33,476 nucleotides of DNA from Planktotalea sp. (GCF_018607965.1 NZ_JABBAM010000035.1:32641-66116); one strand, 5' to 3'. Shown: positions 1-7,608, counted from the stretch's first letter. The notes: generated by a model from the sequence alone, not told the origin. Translations and numbers: made by a program.

Positions 1-209
1 GCGAGGATTATTTAAAGGATATCGCAGCTCTGCCAGATTTTACTCTTGTGGTTGGCAGCGACGACGAAGCGTTCTATGCGGACAAATATGAAGAGGTGAT
101 GAGCGCTGTGACAAACAAAGGCACATATGAAATCGTTGACGGCATTGATCATTTGGCCATTGTCGAGGGGGATGAAGCCATCGCGGCAATTCGCGCGGTG
201 TTTAAATGA
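1..209 (+). CDS. Alpha/beta hydrolase, C-terminal fragment (5' end outside window)
   Basis: Partial gene; the reading frame begins at base 3 and runs open to TGA at 207-209, giving 68 residues. The fragment reads like the last third of an alpha/beta hydrolase: a beta-strand followed by VVGSDDEAFYADKY supplies the usual acid-residue loop (an Asp after a Gly-Ser turn), and GIDHLAIVEGDEAI supplies the His loop followed by the final helix. The catalytic Ser region lies upstream of the window, so substrate and exact family cannot be given. The stop overlaps the start of the next gene by 4 nt (ATGA at 206-209), which suggests translational coupling with the phytoene-synthase-fold gene. Confidence 0.7.
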   Translation, partial: EDYLKDIAALPDFTLVVGSDDEAFYADKYEEVMSAVTNKGTYEIVDGIDHLAIVEGDEAIAAIRAVFK

Positions 210-973
210 GGGACGCGCCTGACTGGCACGCCTGCGCCGCCATTGTGGAAAAAGGCGATCCCGATCGCTTTCGCGCGGCAATGGCTGCACCCGCAAGCAA
301 GCGCGCCATTCTATTTCCGATCTATGCGGCCAATGTTGAAATCTCGCGTGCCCCTTGGGTGACGCAGGAACCGATGATTGCAGAGATGCGTTTGCAGTGG
401 TGGCGCGATGTGATTGAACAGATCGTTGAGGGCACAGATGTGCGCTGTCACGAAGTCGCGACACCGCTGTCCAAAATTCTGAGCAAAACAGGCGCAGAAG
501 CGTTAGATGATCTGATCGCTGCGCGCCGTTGGGACATTTATAAAGATCCGTTTGAGGATGAAGCCGCGTTCACGTCCTATCTAGAGCGCACGGCAGGTGG
601 ACTGTTGTTCGCATGTGCAGATGCACTGGGCCAAGCGGATCAGCAGGTCGCATATGACGCTGGTTTTGCGGCTGGCCTTGCGGGGTTCTTACAAGCGATC
701 CCAGCACTAGAAGCGGCAAAGCGTATCCCGTTGTTGGATGGTCGCCGTGAAGCGATTGCAGACTTGGCAACTGAAGGACTGAGGCGTTTGAACATCGCGC
801 GTAAGTCGCGAGGTAAACTGGCTAAAGAATCCTGCATTTCCATGTGGCAGGTTGAACCGATTTTGTGCAAAGCCCAGAAACATCCGGGGTTGGTGGTTGA
901 AGGAGCCTTGGCTGTGTCCAGCGTCTCCTCAACCTTGCGTCTGTCCAAAGCGGCTTTGCTTGGGCGTTGGTAG
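206..973 (+). CDS. Squalene/phytoene synthase family protein (NDUFAF6-like)
   Basis: A 255-residue all-helical protein of the trans-isoprenyl-diphosphate synthase, head-to-head fold. Family-typical segments are FPIYAANVEISRAPW (about 37-51), the helix MRLQWWRDVIEQ (61-72) and the helix YLERTAGGLLFACADALG in the middle. Genuine squalene and phytoene synthases carry two Asp-rich DxxxD motifs that bind the diphosphate through magnesium; I do not find a clear copy here, and the RLQWWRD helix is instead the pattern of the NDUFAF6 branch, linked in mitochondria to complex I assembly. I therefore infer a non-catalytic or differently catalytic homologue and not a carotenoid or hopanoid enzyme; no carotenoid genes are nearby. 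It overlaps the upstream hydrolase by 4 nt and ends 1 nt before the convergent MFS gene. Confidence 0.75.
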   Translation: MRDAPDWHACAAIVEKGDPDRFRAAMAAPASKRAILFPIYAANVEISRAPWVTQEPMIAEMRLQWWRDVIEQIVEGTDVRCHEVATPLSKILSKTGAEALDDLIAARRWDIYKDPFEDEAAFTSYLERTAGGLLFACADALGQADQQVAYDAGFAAGLAGFLQAIPALEAAKRIPLLDGRREAIADLATEGLRRLNIARKSRGKLAKESCISMWQVEPILCKAQKHPGLVVEGALAVSSVSSTLRLSKAALLGRW

Positions 974-974
974 C

Positions 975-2192
975 CTAGGCGAGAGCTGCGTCAGAGCTGT
1001 CATCGCGCATCATCAACCAAATTAGGGCAGAGCCGGCCAGCAACAAGAACGGGATCATCGCAAGGTTTACGGCTGCCCAGCCTTGAACAGGATCACCGCC
1101 AGAACAGTTCATCAAACCACCAGAAGCAAGGGATGCCATCGTCACACCGCCGAACACAAACAAATCGTTCATACCCTGTACACGCCCACGATCCTGCGGG
1201 CCGTGCGAAGCGGTTAACATTGCCGTGGCGCCGATGAATCCAAAGTTCCAACCGATCCCAAGCAGGATCAGGGCGAGGAAGAAGTTTTCAAGTTCTACGT
1301 CGTTCAAGGCAACGATGCCTGCCGCGGCAAGAATGATGAGGCCCATTCCGACGATTTTTTCCACGCCAAAGCGTGCGATCAGATGACCCGTAAAGAAGGA
1401 CGGAATGAACATGGCCAGAACGTGGCCAGACACCACGTCTGCTGCGTTATTCGTTGTGTATCCACAACCGACGACGGCCAAAGGCGTTGAGGTCATTACA
1501 AGGTTCATCAGTGCGTAAGATACCATGCCACAGATCATCGCGACGGCGATGCGGGGTGTTTTGATCAGCTCCCAACGGCTTTTGGCCGCAGGTGCGTCCG
1601 CGTCTGGCGCTGCGGGGGGGGGGATGTTGATGAACAAAAACAACGCAGAGCCGATCACGTTAATCGCGATGACCACAGCGTATGTTCCAATGAACGGGAT
1701 TGCGTAGGCCTCAGCCGTGAGCTTCACCAATTGTGGCCCGATGATCGCGGCGGCAAGGCCACCTGCCATCACGTATGAAATCGCTTTGGGGCGGAATTCT
1801 GGGCTGGCCGTATCGGCGGCGGCGAAGCGGTAAAAGCCTTGCGCGCTCATATACAGACCTGTGAAAAAGCTACCAACAAGGAACAGCGGGAACGATGCGT
1901 AGTAAAGCGCGATTGCCCCAATCAGACCGCCCATTGCACCACCAAAGGTTCCAATCCAGAATCCTGCGCGGCGTCCGTAGCGTTGCATCACAGATGAAAT
2001 CGGCGTCGCAGCACACATGGAGCCGATGACGATCATCGAAATTGGAAGTGTGGCAAAACAGATGTTTGAGGCAAGCGATTGCCCGGCAAGCCCCGCGATA
2101 ATGAAGAGCATCGGCATCTGCGCACCAAGCAAAGCCTGGGCAAGAACAAGAATGACGACGGTGCGGCGGGGAGAGGATATTGCTTGGGTCAT
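975..2192 (-). CDS. MFS transporter
   Basis: A polytopic major facilitator superfamily protein of about 405 residues, with roughly twelve hydrophobic helices in two halves. Between the second and third helices lies VMQRYGRRAGF, the MFS loop 2-3 signature with its basic residues. The central cytoplasmic loop (IPPPAAPDADAPAAKSRWE) separates the halves. I chose the ATG at 2190-2192 (MTQAIS...), since an in-frame TTG at 2228 would add twelve polar residues and begin only 7 nt after the cobB stop. It is downstream of cobA-cobB on the same strand, with a gap of about 40 nt, so it may be co-transcribed with them; a role in cobalamin or cobalt transport is only a guess. Substrate unknown. The proline stretch is encoded by a run of ten identical bases. 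Confidence 0.85.
   Translation of the reverse strand: MTQAISSPRRTVVILVLAQALLGAQMPMLFIIAGLAGQSLASNICFATLPISMIVIGSMCAATPISSVMQRYGRRAGFWIGTFGGAMGGLIGAIALYYASFPLFLVGSFFTGLYMSAQGFYRFAAADTASPEFRPKAISYVMAGGLAAAIIGPQLVKLTAEAYAIPFIGTYAVVIAINVIGSALFLFINIPPPAAPDADAPAAKSRWELIKTPRIAVAMICGMVSYALMNLVMTSTPLAVVGCGYTTNNAADVVSGHVLAMFIPSFFTGHLIARFGVEKIVGMGLIILAAAGIVALNDVELENFFLALILLGIGWNFGFIGATAMLTASHGPQDRGRVQGMNDLFVFGGVTMASLASGGLMNCSGGDPVQGWAAVNLAMIPFLLLAGSALIWLMMRDDSSDAALA
1614..1623. repeat. 10-base G homopolymer (C10 on the coding strand) inside the MFS gene
   Basis: Ten consecutive G on the plus strand. On the coding strand this is the end of an Ile codon followed by three CCC Pro codons, in the central loop of the transporter. 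The present length keeps the frame open. Gain or loss of one base would truncate the protein after its first half. Confidence 0.9.
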
Positions 2193-2234
2193 AGATTCTG
2201 CGTTAAACCTGCTTTTGCGTTCAAGCAAGCGTGC

Positions 2235-3509
2235 TTAGGCTTGATCGATGATATGGGCGAAGGAACCTGACACGTTACCTAACGTCAAACCCATGTCGGG
2301 CAGGGTTGTCGTTTCGGCATCTCTGGCTTTGAACAGGGAAGTACCTTTTGCGCTGATGGTACTGGCGTAATGAAACTCATGAGCGTTCCACTGGCCTAAG
2401 AAGGGACCTTTTGTAGCGCCTAATTGTCGATATCCAAGGTGAAGTTTACGTTTGGCGAATGATGTTTCCAAGCGCAGCAGCCCCGCCATTGCGTGCCGTG
2501 TTCCGTTCGCGTCAGTCAGGCTATCGCCCAGCAGCATGTAGCCACCGCACTCGCCGTAGACCGGTTTGGCTTCGCTGTGTTTGCGCAAAGAGCTAAGAAA
2601 GGTCGACGCGCCCGCAAGGTGGCCTGCGAAAAGTTCTGGATAGCCACCGGGCAAGAAAACGAAATCGTTTTCTGGAAGTGCGGTATTGGCTAGGGGTGAA
2701 AACGGCAGAATTTCAGCACCCGCATCGCGCCAGTCTTTTAGGATGTGCGGGTAAGCAAAGGCAAAGGCGCGATCTTGTGCAATTGCGATCCGTTGTGCGG
2801 GGGGCGCGATTTTTCTCGAAAAATCGGTCTCAGAGAGAGAGGTTGCCAAAAGGGAAAGCGCATTGAGATCAATGCGCTGTTCAACCAAATCTGCTGCGCG
2901 CTCGATGAATGCATCCAGATCATCGCGCTCTTGCGCTTGCACCAATCCCAAGTGTCGCGAGGGCGTTTCGATGCCTGCACGTCGTGGAATTGCGCCAAGG
3001 ACGGGCAAACCAAGTGGCGCTAACGCAAGGCGCAAAATACGCTCATGTCGTTCACTGCCGACCTTGTTTAGGATCACACCTGCAACGTCGATATCGGGAT
3101 CATGACGCGCAAAACCTGCTACCAAAGGCGCAATAGAGTGCGCCATGCGCGCGGCGTCCACGACCAAGATTACGGGCAATCTCAACATACGGGCCAAGTC
3201 TGCAACAGACCCACGCCCATCCGGTGGTGCGCCGTCAAACAACCCCATCGCGCCTTCAATTATAAGGGACGCATCCCCTGCAGCCAATGTTGCGATACGC
3301 TTTGGCTGCATCGCCCAGGCATCCAAATTGAAACAAGGCATACAAGACGCAGCTTCGTGAAAGCGCGGGTCTATATAGTCGGGGCCAGATTTAGCTCCTC
3401 GTACAGAAATTCCATTTCGCTTAAATGCGCGCAGCAATCCGAGGGTGATGGTAGTTTTGCCAGACCCGGACGCGGGTGCTGCAATGATCAGACCGCTATG
3501 GGGTCTCAT
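2235..3509 (-). CDS. cobB: Cobyrinate/hydrogenobyrinate a,c-diamide synthase (CobB/CbiA)
   Basis: A 424-residue glutamine- and ATP-dependent amidotransferase that amidates the a and c side chains of the corrin ring in cobalamin synthesis. The N-terminal dethiobiotin-synthetase-like domain has the P-loop APASGSGKTTITLGLL (about 11-26) and IIEGAMGLFDG (about 83-93). The C-terminal class I glutaminase domain has the nucleophile Cys in VYGECGGYMLLG (about residue 320). Length is normal for the family. In the aerobic route the substrate is hydrogenobyrinic acid, in the anaerobic route cobyrinic acid; sequence alone does not decide which applies. The ATG at 3507-3509 overlaps the cobA stop (ATGA), so the two are probably translationally coupled. 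The MFS gene follows. Confidence 0.95.
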   Translation of the reverse strand: MRPHSGLIIAAPASGSGKTTITLGLLRAFKRNGISVRGAKSGPDYIDPRFHEAASCMPCFNLDAWAMQPKRIATLAAGDASLIIEGAMGLFDGAPPDGRGSVADLARMLRLPVILVVDAARMAHSIAPLVAGFARHDPDIDVAGVILNKVGSERHERILRLALAPLGLPVLGAIPRRAGIETPSRHLGLVQAQERDDLDAFIERAADLVEQRIDLNALSLLATSLSETDFSRKIAPPAQRIAIAQDRAFAFAYPHILKDWRDAGAEILPFSPLANTALPENDFVFLPGGYPELFAGHLAGASTFLSSLRKHSEAKPVYGECGGYMLLGDSLTDANGTRHAMAGLLRLETSFAKRKLHLGYRQLGATKGPFLGQWNAHEFHYASTISAKGTSLFKARDAETTTLPDMGLTLGNVSGSFAHIIDQA

Positions 3510-4369
3510 GACAATTCCGCGGGTCGGCCTCGTCCCAAAGGATCTGTGTCACGCGGCTCAAAACCCTGTGCCATGCTCTGCCAATCAAGCGCTTGGCGCA
3601 TCAGAACAGATCGTCCAATGCACAGAATCGACGGCGGCTTAAGGTCTGCCTTTGCGATGTCTTCGGCCATTGTGCCAAGCGTGGTTTCCAACACATGCTG
3701 ATCTGAGGTCGTTGCGGATGTCACGACAGCAGCGGGTTCGGATGGATCACGGCCAGCATCTAAAAGTGCTTTCGCAATCCGGTCCACATGCTTCATGCCC
3801 ATGTAAATGACCAGCACTTGTGCGCCGTCTGCGATGGCTTTCCAATTCAGCGATGACGGTGTGTCGCCTGTCTGGTCATGGCCCGTCACAAAGGTCACAG
3901 ATTGGTTTACATCGCGGTGCGTCACGGGAATACCTGCATAGGCCAACCCGCCAATCCCCGCGCTAATGCCGGGAATTATACGAATAGGGACGCCGTGCTG
4001 TACAAGCGTCTGACCTTCTTCGCCGCCACGCCCGAATACGAACGGATCACCACCCTTTAGGCGCAACACGCGTTTGCCCGCGCGAGCGAATTCCACCAGA
4101 TGCAATGAAATATCACGCTGCTTGGCAGATGGTTTACCGCCGCGCTTACCTGCAAAGATATGCTCGGCTTGCGGGGCCCACTCCAAAATCGCGCTTTGAA
4201 CCAGCGCGTCATACACGATCACGTCGGCTTGGCGCAGCGCATTCAACGCGTGCAACGTCAAAAGCCCAGGATCACCCGGACCAGCACCAGCAAGCCAGAC
4301 CCAACCGGGTTGGAATTCTGGCCAGTCATTGCCCGGCAATGCGGGCAGGGAAGAAAGTGAATCGCTCAT
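3506..4369 (-). CDS. cobA: Uroporphyrinogen-III C-methyltransferase
   Basis: A 287-residue SAM-dependent methyltransferase that methylates uroporphyrinogen III at C2 and C7 to give precorrin-2, the branch point to cobalamin and siroheme. Visible signatures are VWLAGAGPGDPGLLTLHA (about 24-41), RLKGGDPFVFGRGGEE in the middle, GIPVTHRDVNQSVTFVTGH and the C-terminal PPSILCIGRSV. There is no CysG-type dehydrogenase/ferrochelatase domain, so this is the stand-alone enzyme. The last 30 or so residues are polar and look like a lineage-specific tail. It is first in the minus-strand unit cobA-cobB-(MFS) and diverges from cbiD across a 96-nt gap. Confidence 0.95.
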   Translation of the reverse strand: MSDSLSSLPALPGNDWPEFQPGWVWLAGAGPGDPGLLTLHALNALRQADVIVYDALVQSAILEWAPQAEHIFAGKRGGKPSAKQRDISLHLVEFARAGKRVLRLKGGDPFVFGRGGEEGQTLVQHGVPIRIIPGISAGIGGLAYAGIPVTHRDVNQSVTFVTGHDQTGDTPSSLNWKAIADGAQVLVIYMGMKHVDRIAKALLDAGRDPSEPAAVVTSATTSDQHVLETTLGTMAEDIAKADLKPPSILCIGRSVLMRQALDWQSMAQGFEPRDTDPLGRGRPAELS

Positions 4370-4370
4370 A

Positions 4371-4384
4371 GGGTCTTATGACCC
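4371..4384. promoter_or_regulatory. Perfect inverted repeat GGGTC-TTAT-GACCC between divergent cobA and cbiD
   Basis: Two 5-base arms flank a 4-base spacer, 1 nt upstream of the cobA start codon and about 80 nt before the chosen cbiD start. It could form a small hairpin in the 5' end of the cobA message or be a repressor half-site pair. Short palindromes occur by chance, so the regulatory reading is weak. Confidence 0.3.
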
Positions 4385-4465
4385 GTGCGCAATTCAAACG
4401 AAAGTGGGCAAGCGACATGCAATGAGGAATTGGCGGCATGCAAATGCATCGCTATGGTCCGCGTC

Positions 4466-5506
4466 ATGAGCAGGACGCCAGAAAAAGAATTGCGCCGTGG
4501 TTGGACCACAGGTGCGTGCGCGACCGCCGCGGTTCAAGCCGCTCTTGGTGGCCTGTGGGAAGGGCGCGTGCCATCTTCTGTTCAAATCACGCTACCACGC
4601 GGTGAAACACCAGTTTTCGCGATAGAGCGCAGCGAGATCGGTGATAGTTGGGCTTATGCGGCAATTATCAAGGATGCAGGCGACGATCCAGACGTGACGC
4701 ACCAAGCGCTGATCGAGGCGCGGGTTGACGTCTCGGACGGAGGCATCGTTTTCAAGGGTGGCACAGGTATCGGCCAAGTCACACGACCGGGCTTGCCGAT
4801 TGCGGTTGGTGAACCGGCAATCAACCCTGTCCCGCGCGAGATGATGCAAGCCGTCGTGCGCGATAGCGCCGCGCGATTGGGCGAAGCACCTGACATCAAG
4901 ATCACGCTCAGCGTTCCGAATGGGGCTGAGCTGGCCGAAAAAACGTGGAACCCGCGTTTGGGAATTATCGGCGGTCTGTCGATCCTTGGAACCACGGGGA
5001 TCGTGCGTCCGTTTAGCTGCGCTGCTTGGATCGCCTCGATCCATCGCGGGATTGATGTGGCGTGTGCGGAGGGCCTACCGCATGTGGCGGGCTGTACGGG
5101 CGCAACCAGCGAACGTGTGGTGCAAGGGCTGTGCGATCTGCCAGATCACGCGATGCTTGATATGGGGGACTTTGTGGGGGGGCTGCTGAAGTACTTGGCG
5201 AAACATCCTGTGCCACGGATCACGATTGGTGGGGGCATCGGAAAGATGACCAAACTTGCCCAAGGCGCGCGCGATTTGCATTCAGGTCGTTCGCAAGTGG
5301 ATCTAGTGGCCTTAGCGAATGTCTTAGGGCGGCCAGATGTTGCTGGAATGAACACCGCACTGCAAGCCTATGAAACTGTTGGAAATCCCATGGCGGACTG
5401 GGTTGCCAAAAACGCGCTTGTGACGATCCGTTCAATGATCCCAGACAGCATCGCAGCGGATGTGGTGGTGATCGATCGCAAAGGTGAGGTCTTGGCGCGC
5501 GCATGA
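4466..5506 (+). CDS. cbiD: Cobalt-precorrin-5B C1-methyltransferase
   Basis: A SAM-dependent enzyme that methylates C1 of the contracted corrin ring. The N-terminus has the family hallmark RRGWTTGACATAAVQAAL, followed by LPRGETPVFAIER, KDAGDDPDVTHQALIEA and PNGAELAEKTWNPRLGI with GGLSILGTTGIVRPFS. I chose ATG at 4466, giving 346 residues, because the conserved region starts nine residues later; an in-frame ATG at 4454 and a GTG at 4385 are possible, and no strong Shine-Dalgarno decides between them. CbiD is the C1-methyltransferase of the cobalt-early pathway, whereas classical aerobic alphaproteobacteria use CobF. The next gene, cobK, overlaps its stop by 4 nt. Confidence 0.93.
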   Translation: MSRTPEKELRRGWTTGACATAAVQAALGGLWEGRVPSSVQITLPRGETPVFAIERSEIGDSWAYAAIIKDAGDDPDVTHQALIEARVDVSDGGIVFKGGTGIGQVTRPGLPIAVGEPAINPVPREMMQAVVRDSAARLGEAPDIKITLSVPNGAELAEKTWNPRLGIIGGLSILGTTGIVRPFSCAAWIASIHRGIDVACAEGLPHVAGCTGATSERVVQGLCDLPDHAMLDMGDFVGGLLKYLAKHPVPRITIGGGIGKMTKLAQGARDLHSGRSQVDLVALANVLGRPDVAGMNTALQAYETVGNPMADWVAKNALVTIRSMIPDSIAADVVVIDRKGEVLARA

Positions 5507-6234
5507 CAGTTTTGATCCTGTCTGGCACGCGCGAAGGGCGCGACATTGCAATGAGGCTGCATGCGCAGGGCATCGATGTGGTCTCGTCTTTGGCAGGTGC
5601 AACGCGGACACCACGTGCGCAGGACGTGCCAACATGCATTGGCGGTTTTGGCGGTGCTGAAGGGTTCGTAGAGTTTCTGCAGAAAAACGCAATATCAGCG
5701 GTGCTAGATGCGACGCACCCCTTTGCAAGCAACATCACACATCGCTCTGCGCGCGTGTGCGCGGCGTTGAATATCCCGTATTGCTTGTTTCTGCGCCCTG
5801 CTTGGACACCAACCGAAGCTGACGATTGGACGTCGCTGAAAGATGAAGCAGACGCCGCAAACCACATCAAGCCAAATTCAACCGTCTTCCTTGCAACGGG
5901 GCGCCAAACGTTGGAGCGTTTTGAAAACCTATCATCGTGTCGCTTGATATGCCGCCAGATCGATCCGCCAACCGGGCCTTTCCCGTTTCCGAATGGCGAG
6001 TTCTTGATCGGACGTCCACCGTTCTCGGTCGAAGATGAAACAGCGATATTTCAAAAATTTGACATCGATTGGCTGATCGTGAAGAACGCAGGCGGTCGTT
6101 CAAGTTTCTCCAAGCTGGACGCAGCACGTCGCCTGAACCTAAGGGTTGGGATGATCGAACGCCCTGCTATGCCAGATGCGACAACCGTCACAACACTAGA
6201 ACACGCAACTGAATGGGGCGCGTCACATGGATGA
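5503..6234 (+). CDS. cobK: Precorrin-6A reductase (CobK/CbiJ family)
   Basis: A 243-residue NAD(P)H-dependent reductase of the corrin ring. Family landmarks are the N-terminal ILSGTREGRDIAMRL (nucleotide-binding loop), DATHPFASNITHRSARVC (about 67-84) followed by IPYCLFLRPAW, FLATGRQTLERF, and near the C-terminus VKNAGGRSSFSKLDAARRLN with MIERPAMP. It starts inside the cbiD stop (ATGA at 5503-5506). The direct pairing of cbiD and cobK matches their order of action: C1 methylation of the ring precedes reduction at precorrin-6. It overlaps the following glycosylase gene by 8 nt. Confidence 0.92.
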   Translation: MTVLILSGTREGRDIAMRLHAQGIDVVSSLAGATRTPRAQDVPTCIGGFGGAEGFVEFLQKNAISAVLDATHPFASNITHRSARVCAALNIPYCLFLRPAWTPTEADDWTSLKDEADAANHIKPNSTVFLATGRQTLERFENLSSCRLICRQIDPPTGPFPFPNGEFLIGRPPFSVEDETAIFQKFDIDWLIVKNAGGRSSFSKLDAARRLNLRVGMIERPAMPDATTVTTLEHATEWGASHG

Positions 6235-6856
6235 GCGGATTATCACAGGTGATGCGTGTGTGTTGGAGGGGGCGGATTGGCTTGCGAACTACGATCCGCG
6301 TTTCAAAACTGCGATGGTGGAAACGGGTCCTTTGCCCTTGCGTCTAAAGCCTGAAGGCTTTGCGCAATTGCTGAATGCGATCATGGGGCAGCAGGTATCG
6401 GTCGCGTCGGCCAACGCTATTTGGGGGCGCATGGAAGGGTTGGGTCTGACAACAGAAGACGCGATTGCGCGGGCCACGGATGAAGATTTGCGGGCGGGGG
6501 GCCTGAGCATACAAAAGATGCGCTATTCTCGCGCGTTGGCCGAGGCGCGCTTTGATTATGATGCGCTGCGCGATTTGCCGTCCGAGGAGGTTATCAAGAC
6601 GTTGACGCAGGTGACTGGCATTGGCCAATGGACGGCTGAAATCTACGCGATGTTCAGCCTTGGTCGTGCGGATGTCTTTGCGCACGGTGACTTGGCCTTG
6701 CAAGAAGCGGCCAAGGTATTGCTGGATCTACCAGAACGGCCCAAGGAAAAGCAGATGCGCGTCATTGCGGCGGATTGGTCGCCGTGGCGTTCGGTTGCAG
6801 CGCGCGTACTTTGGGCCTACTACCGCGTTGTTAAATCAAGGGAAGGGATCAGATGA
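6227..6856 (+). CDS. DNA-3-methyladenine glycosylase II (AlkA-type, HhH-GPD)
   Basis: A 209-residue base-excision-repair glycosylase that releases alkylated purines from DNA. It has the HhH-GPD core: GFAQLLNAIMGQQVSVASANAIWGR (about 44-68), the helix-hairpin-helix LTQVTGIGQWTAEIYAMFSLG (about 125-145), and VFAHGDLALQ, whose Asp is the expected catalytic residue. There is no N-terminal AlkA/Ada-like domain, so this is the short form common in alphaproteobacteria. It begins 8 nt inside cobK and ends with an ATGA overlap into the esterase gene, so it probably has no promoter of its own. That places a repair enzyme under the same transcript as B12 genes; whether this has meaning is unknown. Confidence 0.9.
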   Translation: MDERIITGDACVLEGADWLANYDPRFKTAMVETGPLPLRLKPEGFAQLLNAIMGQQVSVASANAIWGRMEGLGLTTEDAIARATDEDLRAGGLSIQKMRYSRALAEARFDYDALRDLPSEEVIKTLTQVTGIGQWTAEIYAMFSLGRADVFAHGDLALQEAAKVLLDLPERPKEKQMRVIAADWSPWRSVAARVLWAYYRVVKSREGIR

Positions 6857-7518
6857 CACGAGTTCTAAATGCAGTGCGCAAAGAGCCAATTTCGGGCGAG
6901 GTACGTTCAGTCGTTGTGTTCCTACACGGCTACGGCGCGAATGGCGCGGACCTTTTGGGCCTTGCGGATCCGCTTGGTGAACATCTGCCTGACACGTTGT
7001 TCGTGGCCCCCGATGCACCAGAGGATTGCGCGGGCGCTCCGATGGGGTTCCAGTGGTTCCCGATCCCGTGGATTGATGGATCATCTGAGGAAGAATCAGA
7101 GCGCGGCATGATGTCAGCGATTTCTGACCTAAATTCATTTCTGGACGCTTTGATGGTGGATGAGGACGTTCTGCCAGAGCAGGTCGTTCTATTTGGCTTC
7201 TCCCAAGGCACAATGATGGCGCTGCATGTGGCTCCGCGTCGCGAAGATGCGGTTGCGGGTGTTGTTGGCTTCTCTGGTCGTTTGCTCGCGCCCGAGGATC
7301 TGATCGACGACGTAGTCGTGCGTCCTCCGATCCTGTTGGTGCACGGCGATCAGGACGATGTTGTGCCTGTGCAATCGCTGCCCGATGCGGCAGACGCGCT
7401 GCAAAAGGCGGGCTTTGAGGATGTGTTTGCGCATATTATGAAGGGCATAGCACATGGGATTGCGCCTGATGGCCTGTCTGTCGCGCTGGCATTCATGCGT
7501 GATAAACTTAACCTTTAA
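6853..7518 (+). CDS. Alpha/beta hydrolase, phospholipase/carboxylesterase family
   Basis: A 221-residue cytoplasmic serine hydrolase of the Abhydrolase_2 group. The oxyanion segment is VVFLHGYGANGADLLGL (about 21-37), the nucleophile elbow GFSQGTMMALHV (about 114-125), the acid loop LLVHGDQDDVVPVQSLP (about 160-176), and the His in IMKGIAHGIAPDGL (about 195-208). All three triad residues are present, so it should be active. The family hydrolyses short acyl esters and thioesters; the natural substrate is not predictable. It is the last gene of the run starting at cbiD; the following gap holds a candidate promoter and structured leader. Confidence 0.88.
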   Translation: MTRVLNAVRKEPISGEVRSVVVFLHGYGANGADLLGLADPLGEHLPDTLFVAPDAPEDCAGAPMGFQWFPIPWIDGSSEEESERGMMSAISDLNSFLDALMVDEDVLPEQVVLFGFSQGTMMALHVAPRREDAVAGVVGFSGRLLAPEDLIDDVVVRPPILLVHGDQDDVVPVQSLPDAADALQKAGFEDVFAHIMKGIAHGIAPDGLSVALAFMRDKLNL

Positions 7519-7536
7519 GGCGCGCGATCATGACGC

Positions 7537-7564
7537 TTGCCAGACGGTGAACCCAATATATAGT
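7537..7564 (+). promoter_or_regulatory. Candidate sigma-70 promoter before the HNH gene
   Basis: TTGCCA (7537-7542), a 16-base spacer, and TATAGT (7559-7564). Initiation would fall near 7571, inside the left arm of the inverted repeat described next. The match is reasonable but promoter calls by eye in this lineage are uncertain. Confidence 0.4.
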
Positions 7565-7608
7565 GGCCTTATGAAGGGGCAGGACTAGTCCTGCGTCCAT
7601 AAGGTCAC
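7563..7608 (+). promoter_or_regulatory. Large nested inverted repeat upstream of the HNH endonuclease
   Basis: Outer arms GTGGCCTTATG (7563-7573) and CATAAGGTCAC (7598-7608) pair over 11 positions with one G-T/U wobble. Inside sits a perfect 16-base palindrome, GCAGGACTAGTCCTGC (7579-7594). In RNA this would fold as a long hairpin with a CUAG loop and one internal loop of 5 and 3 nt. In DNA it would be two concentric dyads whose centres differ by one base, as expected for an operator. No T-tract follows, so it is not an intrinsic terminator. Confidence 0.6.

Noticed and set aside
3102-3701. 199-codon plus-strand frame
   Set aside because: It is antisense to cobB and cobA and has random-looking composition.
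4370-4465. Cobalamin riboswitch between cobA and cbiD
   Set aside because: The gap is only 96 nt, no B12-box-like sequence is visible, and the genes diverge; a full riboswitch needs about 200 nt.
5220-5870. 216-codon minus-strand frame
   Set aside because: It is antisense to the cbiD-cobK junction and has no recognisable domain or ribosome site.
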